DNA of 64,000 nucleotides from Coenobita brevimanus (GCA_032717465.1 CM064697.1:5106501-5170500), one strand, 5' to 3'. Numbered from the stretch's first letter, positions 10,151 through 21,168 are shown. The notes: generated from the letters alone by a model not told the origin. Numbers and translations are program-made.

Positions 10151-11932
10151 ATACAACTAGACAGTCACGTGGTGGTGTAAAGAGTTACGGCGCTCCAGCT
10201 GGATGTGGCAATATCCGGTATTAAATTAGTCAGTAGCTAGTCCCAGGTCTCTTCACAAAATGGGGAAACAAAAAATTGGTGAATGACTGGGTGGCTGTGA
10301 ATGTGAGGTCCAGCATCTGATAGATGTGAACAAAGTGTGCAACGTCTGGCTTGCAATATCCACTTAAGAACGTATGCCCAATCCTTGAGGCATTGCCTAG
10401 GCCGTAAAAAATAAACAAAAAAACTGGCCATCAAACACAACCCCCTCATAGAGCATTCCGCCCCCTTACTGTATGGCCACAACATAGTTATTGCAAGCAA
10501 GGCCTGAGTGCATGTTTACCTATATAATCATCCACCTGTGTGCCACTTATCCTTCCAACATATGCAATGATGGACTCCTTCTCACTGTCCGACAGCCCCC
10601 ATTACCCACGCCAAAACAGATATATATCATGGCACACAATGGTGGGTTGTGTGTGCTGTAAAAGTATTGACCCAACCCACCAGGCATCCCCAATCCCCCA
10701 AAACCCCACTAGTAGCAAAGGGACTTGGGGCCACGCTACACGACAGTATTATGGCAACTAATTCAGCACAAAATTTTTAAAGCTTATTTTTACGAAGCAG
10801 ACTTTTTGTTCATTTACTGCCGGTATAAAACTTTAATCTCCTTGGTCTGACATGGAGCATATTTTTACATCCGTACTTAGCGTTCTAACTTCCAGCATAA
10901 AACTTTAATAATTTATACATTACTCTGCTGCCTTATGTATTATGGTAGTTATTCCCACACCATACTTGTTACTAATCTTACTCAACCTTGTAGCATGCTT
11001 TTATAAGTATGTCCAATTTCCATCTGACGTTAAGAATACAGTAATCGCTTTTCCTGCCACACACCCTTTCATGGAACAATAAGGTTAACTGTATACAAAG
11101 GGGAATCAACAGGGTCGCGGTTTGTAAACATTGAGCATACAACTAGACAGTCACGTGGTGGTGTAAGGAGTTACGGCGCTCCAGCTGGACGTGGCACTAT
11201 ACGGTATTACATCAGTCAGTAGCTTGTCCCAGGTCTCTTGCAAAACAGGGGAAACAAAAAACTGGTGAATGACTGGGTGGCTGTGAATGTGAGGTCCAGC
11301 ATCTGATAGATGTGAACAAAGTGTGCAACGTCTGGCTTGCAATATCCACTTAAGAACGTATGCCCAATCCTTGAGGCATTGCCTAGGCCGTAAAAAATAA
11401 ACAAAAAAACTGGCCATCAAACACAACCCCCTCATAGAGCATTCCGCCCCCTTACTGTATGGCCACAACATGGTTATTGCAAGCAAGGCCTGAGTGCATG
11501 TTTACCTATATAATCATCCACCTGTGTGCCACTTATCCTTCCAACATATGCAATGATGGACTCCTTCTCACTGTCCGACAGCTCCCATTACACACGTCAA
11601 AACGGATATATATCATGGCACACAATGGTGGGTTGTGTGTGCTGTAAAAGTATTGACCCAACCCCCCAGGCATCCCCAATCCCCCAAAACCCCACTAGTA
11701 GCAAAGGGACTTGGGGCCATGCTACAGGACAGTATTATGGCAACTAATTCGGCACACAATTTTTTAAGGTTATCTTTACGATGCAGACTTTTTGTTCATT
11801 TACTGCCGGCGCAAAACTTTAATCTCCTCAGTCTGACTTGGCGCTAATTTTTTTAAAAAGCATACCGGTACTTAGCGTTCCAACTTCCACACGGGAATCG
11901 ACGGGCCGAGGTTCCTAAACAATGAGTAACGC
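10151..11932 (+). repeat. Two-copy tandem duplication of ~1 kb
   Basis: Unit 1 runs 10151-11136 and unit 2 11137-11932. Both start ATACAACTAGACAGTCACGT and stay closely similar for about 740 bp, through GTACTTAGCGTTC. Unit 2 then lacks ~180 bp found in unit 1 (about 10895-11090), and similarity resumes at GGGAATCRACRGG just before each unit ends. Paired open frames (for example 10237-10500 and 11151-11486 on the minus strand) are copies of one another. They show no domain and are disrupted differently, so I read them as noncoding. Confidence 0.85.
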
Positions 11933-12717
11933 CAGAACTGCAGGGTCGATTGGTGTGGGTGATTTAAACGGACAACATAGCGACAATATACACAAGTATC
12001 AAACAACTGGCCATAAAAACATCTGTCCACTGTGCATCAATTACAATACAAACATCAACATAATAATCAAGCAATAATCATATGCATATTTCACTTGGGT
12101 GTCTTCTAGGTGGCTCAGGAGGCTTGCTAAGAAATCACATTAGGAAATCACCCCAGCCACAAAGGAGACAATCCACTTTGACTGAACTAACACCAGACAC
12201 TGTTCAATTGAGAGAAACACTACTAGTAGTCAAAGGCATCAAAAATAACATGAGGAACCTTTCCATCACAAAATTCTTGCAGTATACCGGGTATCTACCT
12301 AGCTAACACTTACTGCAATATATCTACTATCTATGTGTATCTGTGTAGTGTTTACCTATCTGTGTACTTTATCTATCAGCTTGAAATATTGCTGAGCTGA
12401 GGCAACACCTTAGCCAGGAGACATGCTAATCATGAAGTGCAGGGGAAAGGTTTCAAAACTATCTGCTACTGGTAAACCTGGGGAATTTACTTACTACCCA
12501 GGCATAAAATAAGCATCTTAGCAATAGTTTATCAAGCAGAATGCTAGTCATTAAGAAGTGCAGTGAGATGAATGTAGACATGTAGTACTGTATTATTCTA
12601 CCACAGAGATATATGAAAAAAGCAGGTGAATGGACAAATCCCAGGCCACGTTACGGTGCAAGAAGTATGATAATTGAGCAGAGACGAATATAAATAAGTT
12701 AAAAATCCATCCAATCA
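11933..12717. other. Noncoding stretch
   Basis: No gene or strong repeat beyond decayed repeat B copies near 12420 and 12540. A 74-codon frame at 12082-12306 is unremarkable. Confidence 0.5.
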
Positions 12718-12800
12718 GCCATCATCCAATCCCACGTCGCCCCACAGAGGAGCGTAGGAACCCGGGGCTAGGCAAGTTGGTCCTGACATTTAAGATGAAA
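12718..12800 (+). repeat. SINE-like repeat D (copy)
   Basis: CATCATCCAATCCCACGTCG, AGGAGCGTAGGAACCCGG, GGCTAGGCAAGTTGGTCC. Truncated after GATGAAAATAAG. Confidence 0.75.
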
Positions 12801-12995
12801 ATAAGTTAAAAATAAAGCTCATTATTATCCTTAGACCCCTAATGCATCACTCTCAGTTGAATAAAACCATCTGGTGTTAGTTGGAATAAAGACAGTTGCT
12901 CTCCCACTTACGAACAAGAGCTAAGAAGAATTGCTGTTGAGATTAAACAGTTACCGGCTTGAGATTTCATTCGGCTGTGTGGTTGCCAGCCTGAT

Positions 12996-13021
12996 AGTGC
13001 CAGGGATTGACTCCTGGCACT
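12996..13021. repeat. Short perfect hairpin
   Basis: AGTGCCAGG and CCTGGCACT form a 9-bp perfect stem around an 8-base loop. It sits just upstream of the 119-bp tandem duplication. No RNA gene is implied. Confidence 0.6.
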
Positions 13022-13035
13022 GCATCATCCTAGCT

Positions 13036-13273
13036 TATCATCAATCATCGTCGTCGTCAATTGGCCAGTAAAATCAGCACCTAGACTAAGTTAACTGGCC
13101 TTCTATATCCTAGTGGTGGAATGATCTAGTTATGGAGCCTAGCACTAACTATTCTATCATCAATCATCGTCGTCGTCGTCATCAATAGGCAAGTAAAATC
13201 AGTACCTAGACTAAGTTAACTGGTCTTGTATACCCTAGTGGTGGAATGATCTAGTTATGCAGCCCAGCACTGC
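13036..13273 (+). repeat. 119-bp tandem duplication
   Basis: Two adjacent units starting at 13036 and 13155. They share TATCATCAATCATCGTCGTC, ACCTAGACTAAGTTAACTGG and GTGGTGGAATGATCTAGTTA. Confidence 0.9.
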
Positions 13274-13702
13274 CACTGATCATAATTAAAATCATCATTA
13301 GGCATTATCATCATCATTCCTGACTCCTCTTCCCACCCAACGATGGGGTCAGGAGTTCTCTATTAAAATATCGTAAGTAGGGGAGCAACTGTTATACTCT
13401 GTCCATCTCAACTTGGCTTAAAAGTGATCTGGAAAGGATGCAGAGCCACAGTATTGCTAGCCTTGTCTTACTCTGCTTCTGACCGATGAAATTAGGCTGC
13501 CAAGGACAAAACTCTCCGCCAAGTCAAGGTGGACCAACCAAAAATGTTCTAACTCACATTTCAGATGGGTGGTTGTAGCTGTAGTTGTAGTAGAAGGAAC
13601 TGAGATGTAGAAAGGTTTTCAGGATCAACAGCGCTGGGAACCTCTATATCTATCAGAGGTATTTCCCAAGTTTTGAGGCCACTGAGTATTTTTCAACATT
13701 CA

Positions 13703-13850
13703 CCACACAATCTTGTATCGCCCTATGAGCAGCGAAGGAGCCCAGGGCTGGGCAAGTTGGTCCCGACATTCAAGATGAGAGTGACAAGCCACACTCATCC
13801 CCGAGTGGCATTATGTTAACGATAAACCCCAACCACCCTTGGGTGCAGAC
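13703..13850 (+). repeat. SINE-like repeat D (longer copy)
   Basis: Contains GAGCAGCGAAGGAGCCCAGG, GGCAAGTTGGTCCCGACATT and AAGATGAGAGTGACAAGCC, then AAACCCCAACCACCCTTGGG. This 148-bp stretch is the reverse complement of 57280-57430. Confidence 0.75.
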
Positions 13851-13885
13851 ATTGCATGATGAGAAAAATTGAGCCAGCACCGCCG

Positions 13886-14075
13886 GCTCCAGCAGGCAGC
13901 ACCACCAGGATCAACTCCAGCAGGCAGCACCACCAGGATCAACGCCAGCAGGCAGCACCACCAGGATCAACGCCAGCACGGCAGCACCACCAGGATCAAC
14001 GCCAGCACGGCAGCACCACCAGGATCAACGCCAGCACGGCAGCACCACCAGGATCAATGCCAGCACGGCACCACC
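13886..14075 (+). repeat. 29-bp minisatellite (about 6 units)
   Basis: Unit CAGGATCAACGCCAGCACGG plus CAGCACCAC. 29 is not a multiple of 3, so each frame cycles through the unit. Two overlapping open frames (78 and 89 codons) cross it and are probably by-products. Confidence 0.9.
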
Positions 14076-15029
14076 AACTCAGCAATCGCAGGAACAGCAG
14101 CCTGAGTAACACAGACGGACCCTGAAAATAAGGCAAGGTTTTAGGAGATAATCTCAAGTGTGTTCAAACTTAATCCTTTTGTCTGTGGAGGAGTTCAATA
14201 AGGATCTTAATTAACCCCTAGTGTATTGGTGCTGGATGGGGGGGGGGGGCTGCCTGACATTTACACTTCTCAATGCCACATCTATCCTGCAAGAGGAGAA
14301 TGATGGACTACAGAAGGGTAACTCAGCCTGCAGTCCACTGGGATAATGTTCTGCTGTGCCTGGGGTTGAACTACTACTAGTACACATGACCTAAGATGAA
14401 CAAATCCATTTTACATCATCTGTCTGGCTCAATTCCTTGGTTATAGTCCCTCAAGTACTTCCTTATTCCCAGCAGAACAAGAAATTCCGACGGCTCTGCA
14501 TTATTTACCGAACTCTTCATGACTGGCTTTATTCCTGTGTTAATCTTTTGTTACAACTAAGCACTGAATAAGGACAGATGGCAGTTTAAACAGATAGACA
14601 GTGGGAAACTAGGTAGTAGATAGATTCCTTCACAATGATGGCCGTCTCCTAATATAAATGAAAGAGTCTGGTGGTAGCAAGTATATTATGACAAGAGCAG
14701 AAGGCCCCATACTACAGGTCCCTTTGGCAAAATTCAAAAAAGTCACAATAGGACGCTTACCTGAGAGTGGAGGCAGATGGTTGGTATTACCATGATTGGG
14801 CAGCTGGTTGGTATTAATTTGGCAGCTGGTTGTGGTTTTCTTCTCCCCTTTTTCCGTCTCTGTTGGCAGTTTCCACAGCTGGGTCAATTAACACACCTGA
14901 AAAAATAGTACACATTAGTCCTTTCCTTCCAAACCTTGATTAACAAAAGTATCTGGTTAGCAGCAAGAACAATATAACCTGGGAACAGTAAGGTTTAATT
15001 ACGTGGCAGTAAGAATTTGCGAAGTCTGT
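14076..15029. other. Noncoding stretch
   Basis: A G-run at about 14239-14249 and a short repeat of GCAGCTGGTTGGTATTA-type units at 14770-14835. An 85-codon minus-strand frame (14630-14887) spans the latter and has no recognisable domain. Confidence 0.5.
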
Positions 15030-15090
15030 AGTAATAATAATAATAATAAATAATAATAATAGTAATAACAACAATAATAATAATAATCGT
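15030..15090 (-). repeat. (ATT)n 3' tail of LINE-B
   Basis: Imperfect TAA/AAT triplets on the plus strand, directly abutting the 3' end of LINE-B. The tail is therefore (ATT)n in the element's own orientation. Confidence 0.8.
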
Positions 15091-17240
15091 TTCATTTTTA
15101 AAGGCTCCAACATGCTTGCATGAGTCGGCCTTGGTCACCTAATGGCGGCTCTCCATGCTGCATGATCTATTGCAGCCTCCCTGTTCAGTCCCTTAACCCT
15201 GAGGTCACACTTAATGACCTCATCCCATGTCTTTCTCAGTCTACCCCTCATAACCCCACCCCCAATATTAACATTTCTCACCATCCTCACCCAATTATCA
15301 TCCCCCATCCTCTCCACATGCCAAAACCATCTCAATTTACCTCTGCTCATCACAACACCAATACATTCCAGTCCCATCCTACCTCTCAACTCTTCCATCG
15401 TAAACCCAGCCCCCTCAGACCTTGCACACAGGGACGCACTACACATCCACCTAATCATTGTCATTTCTGTACGTCTAAGCCTGCAAATATCCTCCTCCTT
15501 TACTGCTCAGGTCTCACTACCATACAGCATGACACTCCTAAAACATGCTGCATACAAAGACCTCTTAGCACGTAGGAAGAGTCCTCTCAATGTCATGAGA
15601 GGCAACAGCTCCCTGAACTTCTTCCAACCACTTCTCATCCTAGCCACAGAACTAGCTCCAGCCTCACCTCCAGCACACAACATGTTTCCCAAATAACAAA
15701 ACTCTTCCACACACTCAAGAGATTCACCAGCAAGATCAATCCTTTCATGCCTGACAATCTCCATCTGCTCTCCCCGACATGCCGTACACATAAAATCAGA
15801 GGTATCTCACAGTATACCTCTGACAGCACTACATCTCTTGCATCCCGATTTATCACAAACACCGCACAAGATGGAATTACTTCCCACGCCCTCGTGTCAA
15901 ACTGCACATGGCCACTCTCCCTCGTCTTTGACAGTACCGCCACCAACCCTAGATATCATCACTTTTGTTTTATCTGCAGTTACCCTTAAGCCCTTGTGCC
16001 CCATACCATCCCTCCACTTCCTAAATCTTTCTTCCGCTTCCCTTTCATTCTCTGCAATCAACACCAAATCATCGGCATGCAACATCTCCCACAGGAATCT
16101 GCTTTTGAAGTCATGTGAGAGGGCTTCAAGTACCATGATAAACAAAATAGGACTCAAAACTGACCCCTGATGCACACCAACGTTCACGGAAAACTCATCA
16201 CTCAAATCTCCATTCATCTTACCTGGGTGCAAGCACCCACATACATAGCCATAACCACCCTAACCAGCCACTCTTCCTAGTCAAGCCTTCTCATTGCCCA
16301 CATCACCACCTCTCTAGAGACTGTCAAAGGCCTTTTCCAAATCAACAAAAACAAAATACAAATCCCTTTTCTTATCAATATATTTTTCCTGAAGCTGTTA
16401 ACAATGAATATGGCATCAGTGGTCCCCCTACCTGGCATAAACCCAAAATGCATCTCATCAACATTCACTCTCTCTCTAATCATACCTTCTAAGACTCTCT
16501 CCATTACCTTCATTATCTGATCTAAAAGCTTTATACCTCTATAACTTCCTATTTCCAGGTCATCACCCTTCCCTTTATACACATTTACAATTACACTCTT
16601 CAGCCAATCATCTAGGACAACACCATCCATCCATCATCCAATCCTACATTGCCCCATAAAGAGCGTAGGAGCCCGGGGCTAGGCAGTTGGTCTCGACAAT
16701 TAAGATGAGAGTGACCAGCCTCGCTTATCCCTGAGTGACATTCACTCATAAATAATCATATTTGTCAGGTCAGTGACTAACCGCACCCCTATATCTCCTG
16801 AGGCCTTCAACATTTCGGCAGTCAACCCAGACACACCTGCTGCCTTACCCACCTTCATCCTGCCTATTGCCTCACTCAGAGTAGCAGCATCAATCAAAGG
16901 CCAAGGGCCAAACACTGGATCTGCTGGCTCCAAACCTTCCCTGTCCCAGTAAAACTCCTCATTCAACAACCGGTTATAATGCTCTTTCCATGCATCTTTA
17001 ATATCCCCACTGTTCACCACTACCCTTCCTTCATCATTCTTCACACACTGCTCACCTATAATATCCCGATTATCCCTCTTCATCTGATCACTTCATCACC
17101 TTAAATATCCTATTTTTCCTTTCCACACTATTTAGGTTATCAAACAAAAGTCTCGGTGACTCAGACTTCGCCCTGTATACCTCTCGTCTAGCCCTACACT
17201 TGGCAGCCAAGTATTCCTCCTTGCTATAATGATAATCATA
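15091..17240 (-). pseudogene. LINE-B reverse transcriptase with zinc-knuckle-like region (broken)
   Basis: Minus-strand order: linker with VYRAKSESPR (~17.2 kb), DAWKEHYNRLLNEEF, RMKVGKAAGVSGLTAEMLKA, an interruption by a foreign repeat (16622-16745), DDWLKSVIVNVYKGKG, YRGIKLLDQIMKVMERVL, FGFMPGRGTTDAIFIV, then in another frame FVFVDLEKAFDSL (motif A), HQGSVLSPILF (motif B), HADD at 16068-16079 (motif C, His for the usual Tyr), and a cysteine cluster at 15780-15905 (ILCGVCDKSGCKRC then CTAC) like the metal-binding segment seen in this LINE type. After it come EFCYLGNML, MLYGSET and a C-terminal RGKLRWFWHVERMG block. At least three frameshifts and several stops make it inactive. No endonuclease domain is seen, so it is 5'-truncated. 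Confidence 0.85.
16622..16745 (+). mobile_element. SINE-like repeat D nested in LINE-B
   Basis: CATCATCCAATCCTACATTG, AAGAGCGTAGGAGCCCGG, GGCTAGGCAGTTGGTCTCG, AAGATGAGAGTGACCAGCC interrupts the LINE-B coding sequence between LTNMIIYE and DGVVLDDWLK. Flanking LINE sequence joins in register once the insert is ignored. I could not identify a clean target-site duplication. Confidence 0.8.
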
Positions 17241-17445
17241 ATCATCATCTGGGCAGGGTGAGGAGTAGCAATGTCCAGACAGCCCAAATTTGCCCAGTCC
17301 AATGGGCCACGCTTCCATTCGCTCAGCATTCAAGCCCCCAGAATCCTGGCTCTGTATGATACGCCAAAAACACTGACCACGTTCTGTAGCTTCACATAAA
17401 CGTATCCGAGTCAATAATAATAACAGTAATAATAATAATAAAAAT
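17241..17445 (+). repeat. Dispersed repeat with (AAT)n tail
   Basis: Contains AAGCCCCCAGAATCCTGGCT, also seen near 1175, and ends in (TAATAA)n at 17417-17440. Probably a short interspersed element adjoining the truncated 5' side of LINE-B. Confidence 0.5.
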
Positions 17446-18430
17446 GCAGTACCCCAGTCTGCAGTCCACATACAGTATATGCTGGCTACAGTTTACATAT
17501 TGAAGGGACAAAAAAAATGTCACCATATGCTGAATTAATCTGCCTTCCAATACAAAGAATTACAGAAATCTGCCTATATCACACTCCAGGGGTTGTTGCT
17601 GTTGATCAACCCTTGTCTGTCTAGATGAGCAGACCCATCAACTGCAGGGAAGCAACTGCCCTTCCCATGCACTGAGTCTGTATTCCCTTGTGGCTGACAG
17701 CGGGGAATAGTGTAAACGTTTAGTTCCTGGATGGATGTCACATTTGGGTAATTCCACAAAGATGTCAACCTTTTGTGTCAAAATCAGAATTGCTTAAAAG
17801 TATATAAATTATACATCATTTTAAAGCTTAATCATTGAATTTTATGAATCTGAAGAGAAAGAGAGCCTAAACTGTCAACTTGGGGAGCTGCATAAAAAAC
17901 TGTCACGTTATGTCACCAAAGAAAAACCAGTGCTGAATATAGCAACTCTACCATCATTGAACAGAGTATGTTATTGTTTGGAATGCTGACACTGTGTTTT
18001 ACTGAGAATGTGTCTATTTGAGTTGTGATTGACACTACAGTTGTCTACATTTACTGTATGTTGTGGTCAGAATGTAGCATGACCTTTAAATGGAAGTATT
18101 TCAGGAGTAACGTGTCTCATGTTTTTTCCCATACACAACTAACAACTGGAGAATACCAACATAACTTTATATTATAAACAGGCATCCCAAGGCCTTAATA
18201 ATGTAACGCTGGGATACTTTGAAATAAACCTTGGTAAGCCATATGGTCTGTCACACACGTTACATGCCCACTGTGAGGAACGTTACCAGAAAATGATGTA
18301 AAGTTTCTCACGCACACCTTTGAACAAAAAATCAAAGTACCTGCACTGAAGTCCAATAATAAAACCCGTGTTTGTAATTCAGTATGTTACCTTTAAGTTT
18401 TTATTCTTTCCAAACAGTAAATTGATTTTG
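17446..18430. other. Upstream flank of broken transposon-like gene, with recurrent motif
   Basis: No gene called. Variants of GTAACGTTTCTCAC occur at 18107-18120 (plus), 18273-18286 (minus) and 18298-18311 (plus). Probably part of the same mobile unit as the two reading frames that follow. Confidence 0.45.
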
Positions 18431-18445
18431 TCTGGTACCTGGTGA

Positions 18446-19372
18446 GTGTGCTTTACCATCATGTTTCCAATGACTCCAGCTGATTATCTGAATTCTGCTG
18501 GTATTCATTTTACACATGTATCATTGTGGACTGATGGGGCAGCAGCCCACTTCAAGAATAGGTATTCTATGGCAGCTCTAACCTCTTACAAAGCCATCCA
18601 CAACTGCACTGCTAAATGGAACTTTCAAGAAAGTTATCATGGCAAGGGCCCTCATGATAGGATTGGGGCTTTACTAAAACAGAATGTCTACAAGCGAGTT
18701 TTGCAAGGTCGCTGTACAGTAAGGTCTGCTGTAGAATTTTATGAGGAGGCTTAACAAATAACAGATAAAACTGAACTAATGTATGTGTCTACTGAACATA
18801 TAAACACTGAAAAGTCAAGATATGTATAGATCTGGAAAAACTGTAAGGCAGCAAAATCCATTCAGCATTGCAGGTCAGTAAAGTAGCCACTGTAAAGTAG
18901 CATTGTATCATTTGACTGCAGACCAATCACCTTTTAAGCAGTGCTAACTTCAGGAGACTGGCTATGACCCACAATCTGACTCCAGTACTAGCAGTGATAG
19001 GGAAGGTACACCATCTCTTGCAGAAATGTCAGAGTCATTCATGTCCCAGCCTGAGCCACAGAGTACTACTGATGTTGAGGCAACACAAAAACCATCCCCA
19101 GGTACCTATGTACTAGTTCATTACACTACCAAGAAGCTGTCGAAGCATTATGTTGCAGTGGTAGAATCGGTTCCAGAGCAAGGCATGTTTGAATTTAATT
19201 ATTTAAGAAAAAGAGGCACTGACAAAATGGGTGATAGTTTCATTTTCCTGACAACCTGGGCAGAGACGAGATCTCAGAGGATATGGCTGTGCACGTATTG
19301 CCAACTCCTCATGTGTCAAGAATGACACGCACATTCAAAAGGGTGAACTTTCCTTCCTCAATTAATTAGTCT
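18446..19372 (+). pseudogene. Broken gene of a multicopy transposon-like family
   Basis: The first part (to 18754) reads LWTDGAAAHFKNRYSMAAL and ESYHGKGPHDRIGALLKQNV, resembling the 'SDGAxxQFKNR ... HGKGPxDGIGGxxK' signature that I recall from large families of uncharacterised invertebrate proteins, possibly an RNase-H-fold transposase core. Homology-like sequence continues in the same frame past TAA (MYVSTEHINTEKSRYV), then hits further stops. A second part (19026-19325) reads PGTYVLVHYTTKKLSKHYVA and FEFNYLRKRG, a small beta-barrel-like domain usual at the C-terminus. After FIFL the frame shifts to EDISEDMAVHVLPTPHVSRM and RTFKRVNFPSSIN, ending near 19370. Several stops and a frameshift mean it is inactive. 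Class of element unresolved, function unknown. Confidence 0.6.
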
Positions 19373-20269
19373 AAAAGGTTGAATTTTCCATCTTCGATGA
19401 GCAAGTAGTTCATCTTTGTCTTGTTTATATCGCTGTTGTGATATACAGGTAAGCTTATCATGTAACTTTCACATCTCTTACTGGCTGTAGGGTTACCTAC
19501 ATGTTATAATGTAATTTCTGTTTATAATATTCAAAATTACATTGTTCTTTTCCGCTGCATCACCCCCAACCCTGGTTTGCAAGAATCATGTGTTGGTTAA
19601 TTTATCGTGTTTCACATTAATACATGACTTACATTGTTTTGTGATACAATTACTGTAACCTTCATAAAAGATGATTTTGTAATTATATGAGAAATATAAA
19701 TCGCACAAGTAACGTTTCTCACTTTTCCTATTACGTGTATCACGGTCACATTTTCCTTAACAGTAGCAAAATTCTTAGGGGGAAATAGAATTTGCTGGCT
19801 ATGATTATGATCCTCATACACTGACATATGACTGATATAAAGCACTTCTTGACCTAACCAGTAAAATCACAGAGTTATTGAAAATACGCAAAGTAAAAGG
19901 TGGGGTAGCATCGCGGTAACGTTTCTCACGCCACTTTTAAAGATTTATATAAAATCAGAATAAAAACATATGAATAATCTGACCATGGCATAATGTATTG
20001 TGAGGTGTTGGTAGTATACCTTGCAAACAGCATTTATTTATATTGCCTACATAATACAAGTGAGAGTAGATCAGTAACTTATCTCTGAATATGACGTTTC
20101 TCACAATGGAATGACCCATTTACATCTCTCCACTCAGTTAACAGGGGCACCATAGTTGGAACTACTTCACCTCATAAAATGGTTCACCTCACAAAAATGG
20201 TTACCACTCACAGGTGTAAGTGTGTTCCTGGGTTACAGAAGTGAAATCAAAAGTACATTCAAGTCCCTT
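19373..20269. other. 3' flank with repeated GTAACGTTTCTCAC motif
   Basis: No coding signal. Exact GTAACGTTTCTCAC occurs at 19709-19722 and 19916-19929, and TGACGTTTCTCAC at 20092-20104. These bracket the broken gene together with the copies at 18.1-18.3 kb. Confidence 0.5.
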
Positions 20270-20385
20270 CCTTACTCTCAACTCTTCCATTTTAAACCTA
20301 GCCCTCCCAGGCGTAGCATTCAAGAACACACAACACATCCATCTAATCACTGTCCCCTGTATGTCTGAGCCAATGAATATCCTGT
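20270..20385 (-). mobile_element. LINE-B internal fragment
   Basis: CTCTCAACTCTTCCATTTTA, CTAGCCCTCCCAG and CACATCCATCTAATCACTGT parallel 15382-15480 of the long LINE-B copy. Fragment of the C-terminal coding region only. Confidence 0.65.
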
Positions 20386-20412
20386 TGCCATTAAAGACGA
20401 CAACGCAGTGAC

Positions 20413-20550
20413 CTGGCTCATGTATTCCTCTACAAGAGTGGACAGAACAGTCACATACTCTTGTGTCTCTGCAAACAACGGAAAAGTTCCCATCTGGAGG
20501 GAAGAACTACTGCTTAGATCGAAAATATCTGATTCTCCAATATCTGCCAT
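20413..20550 (-). CDS. Possible first coding exon of an unrecognised gene
   Basis: Minus strand: ATG at 20550 opens a 46-codon frame beginning MADIGESDIFDLSSSSS and ending VEEYMSQ, where CAG|GTCACT could be a splice donor in phase 0. If unspliced the frame would run to a stop at 20347. The start is followed upstream by CpG-richer sequence (20550-20650), unlike the AT-rich surroundings, which would fit a promoter. The composition (acidic, Ser-rich, then amphipathic) is protein-like and not low-complexity. The sequence beyond the putative donor is LINE-B debris, as expected of an intron. I recognise no family. It could be a chance frame. Confidence 0.3.
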
Positions 20551-20628
20551 GCCGCTTTGCGTCGTCAGCTGACCGGGGTGTTTGTTTACATTCGTCAGTA
20601 CGGCTCGAGTACTGTTTTTGCGGGGCCA

Positions 20629-20646
20629 CTTTGGCTTAAGCCAAAG
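20629..20646. repeat. Perfect 18-bp palindrome
   Basis: CTTTGGCTTAAGCCAAAG is its own reverse complement. It lies ~80 bp upstream of the candidate minus-strand start codon. Confidence 0.8.
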
Positions 20647-20812
20647 AGCGAAGCCAGGCTTGAGCCTCAGGCCTCACAAAAACGCGCCTTATTTCAAAGT
20701 TTAAGTTGATGGAGTCCGACAGAGTAGTATGAAAAGCTTTAACCGCCTCATGGTCTGCATAACTCGAGTAGTGAATGCACGCTAATGCCGGATAAATCAT
20801 CCTTGTAAAAGT

Positions 20813-21168
20813 CTATCTATCTATCTATAGCCCGACGCCCTAATCCCGCAAAGGGTGGCCGCAGACAAAACGCCTCCAAGTCACTCTGTCACCCACCATT
20901 TGACTCCCCTCCCCCCAACTCACCCCCCCCTCCCTCATATACCTCTCAACTCCATCCCTCCACCTCATCCTCGGTCTATCCCTCCCTCTCCCTTCCTCCA
21001 CCTCACCTACATACACCCGCTTAGTCAGTCTTTCATTCTCCATTCTCTCCACATGTCCAAACCACCTCAGTGTATTTCTCCTAATCTTTTCAACCACATC
21101 CACATCTACCCCACAACGTTCCTTCACTTCTTCATTCGTCAACCTGTCCCTCCACGTCACTCCACATG
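20813..21168 (-). mobile_element. LINE-C 3' end with (GATA)n tail and target-site duplication
   Basis: Minus strand encodes LTNEEVKERCGVDVDVVEKI, RRNTLRWFGHVERME, RMRWRDGVERYMREGG and RRFVCGHPLRD, the C-terminal domain of the LINE-C protein, then GGGATTAGGGCGTCGGGC and a (GATA)n tail. TGTAAAAGT occurs on both sides (20804-20812 and 21169-21177), consistent with a 9-bp target-site duplication. The C-terminal frame is open, so this copy is younger than the one at 8.3-9.1 kb. No RT core. Confidence 0.85.

Noticed and set aside
10237..11486. Duplicated 87/111-codon minus-strand frames as a tandem gene pair
   Set aside because: They are copies because the DNA is tandemly duplicated. They differ by frame-altering changes at the C-terminal side and show no known domain.
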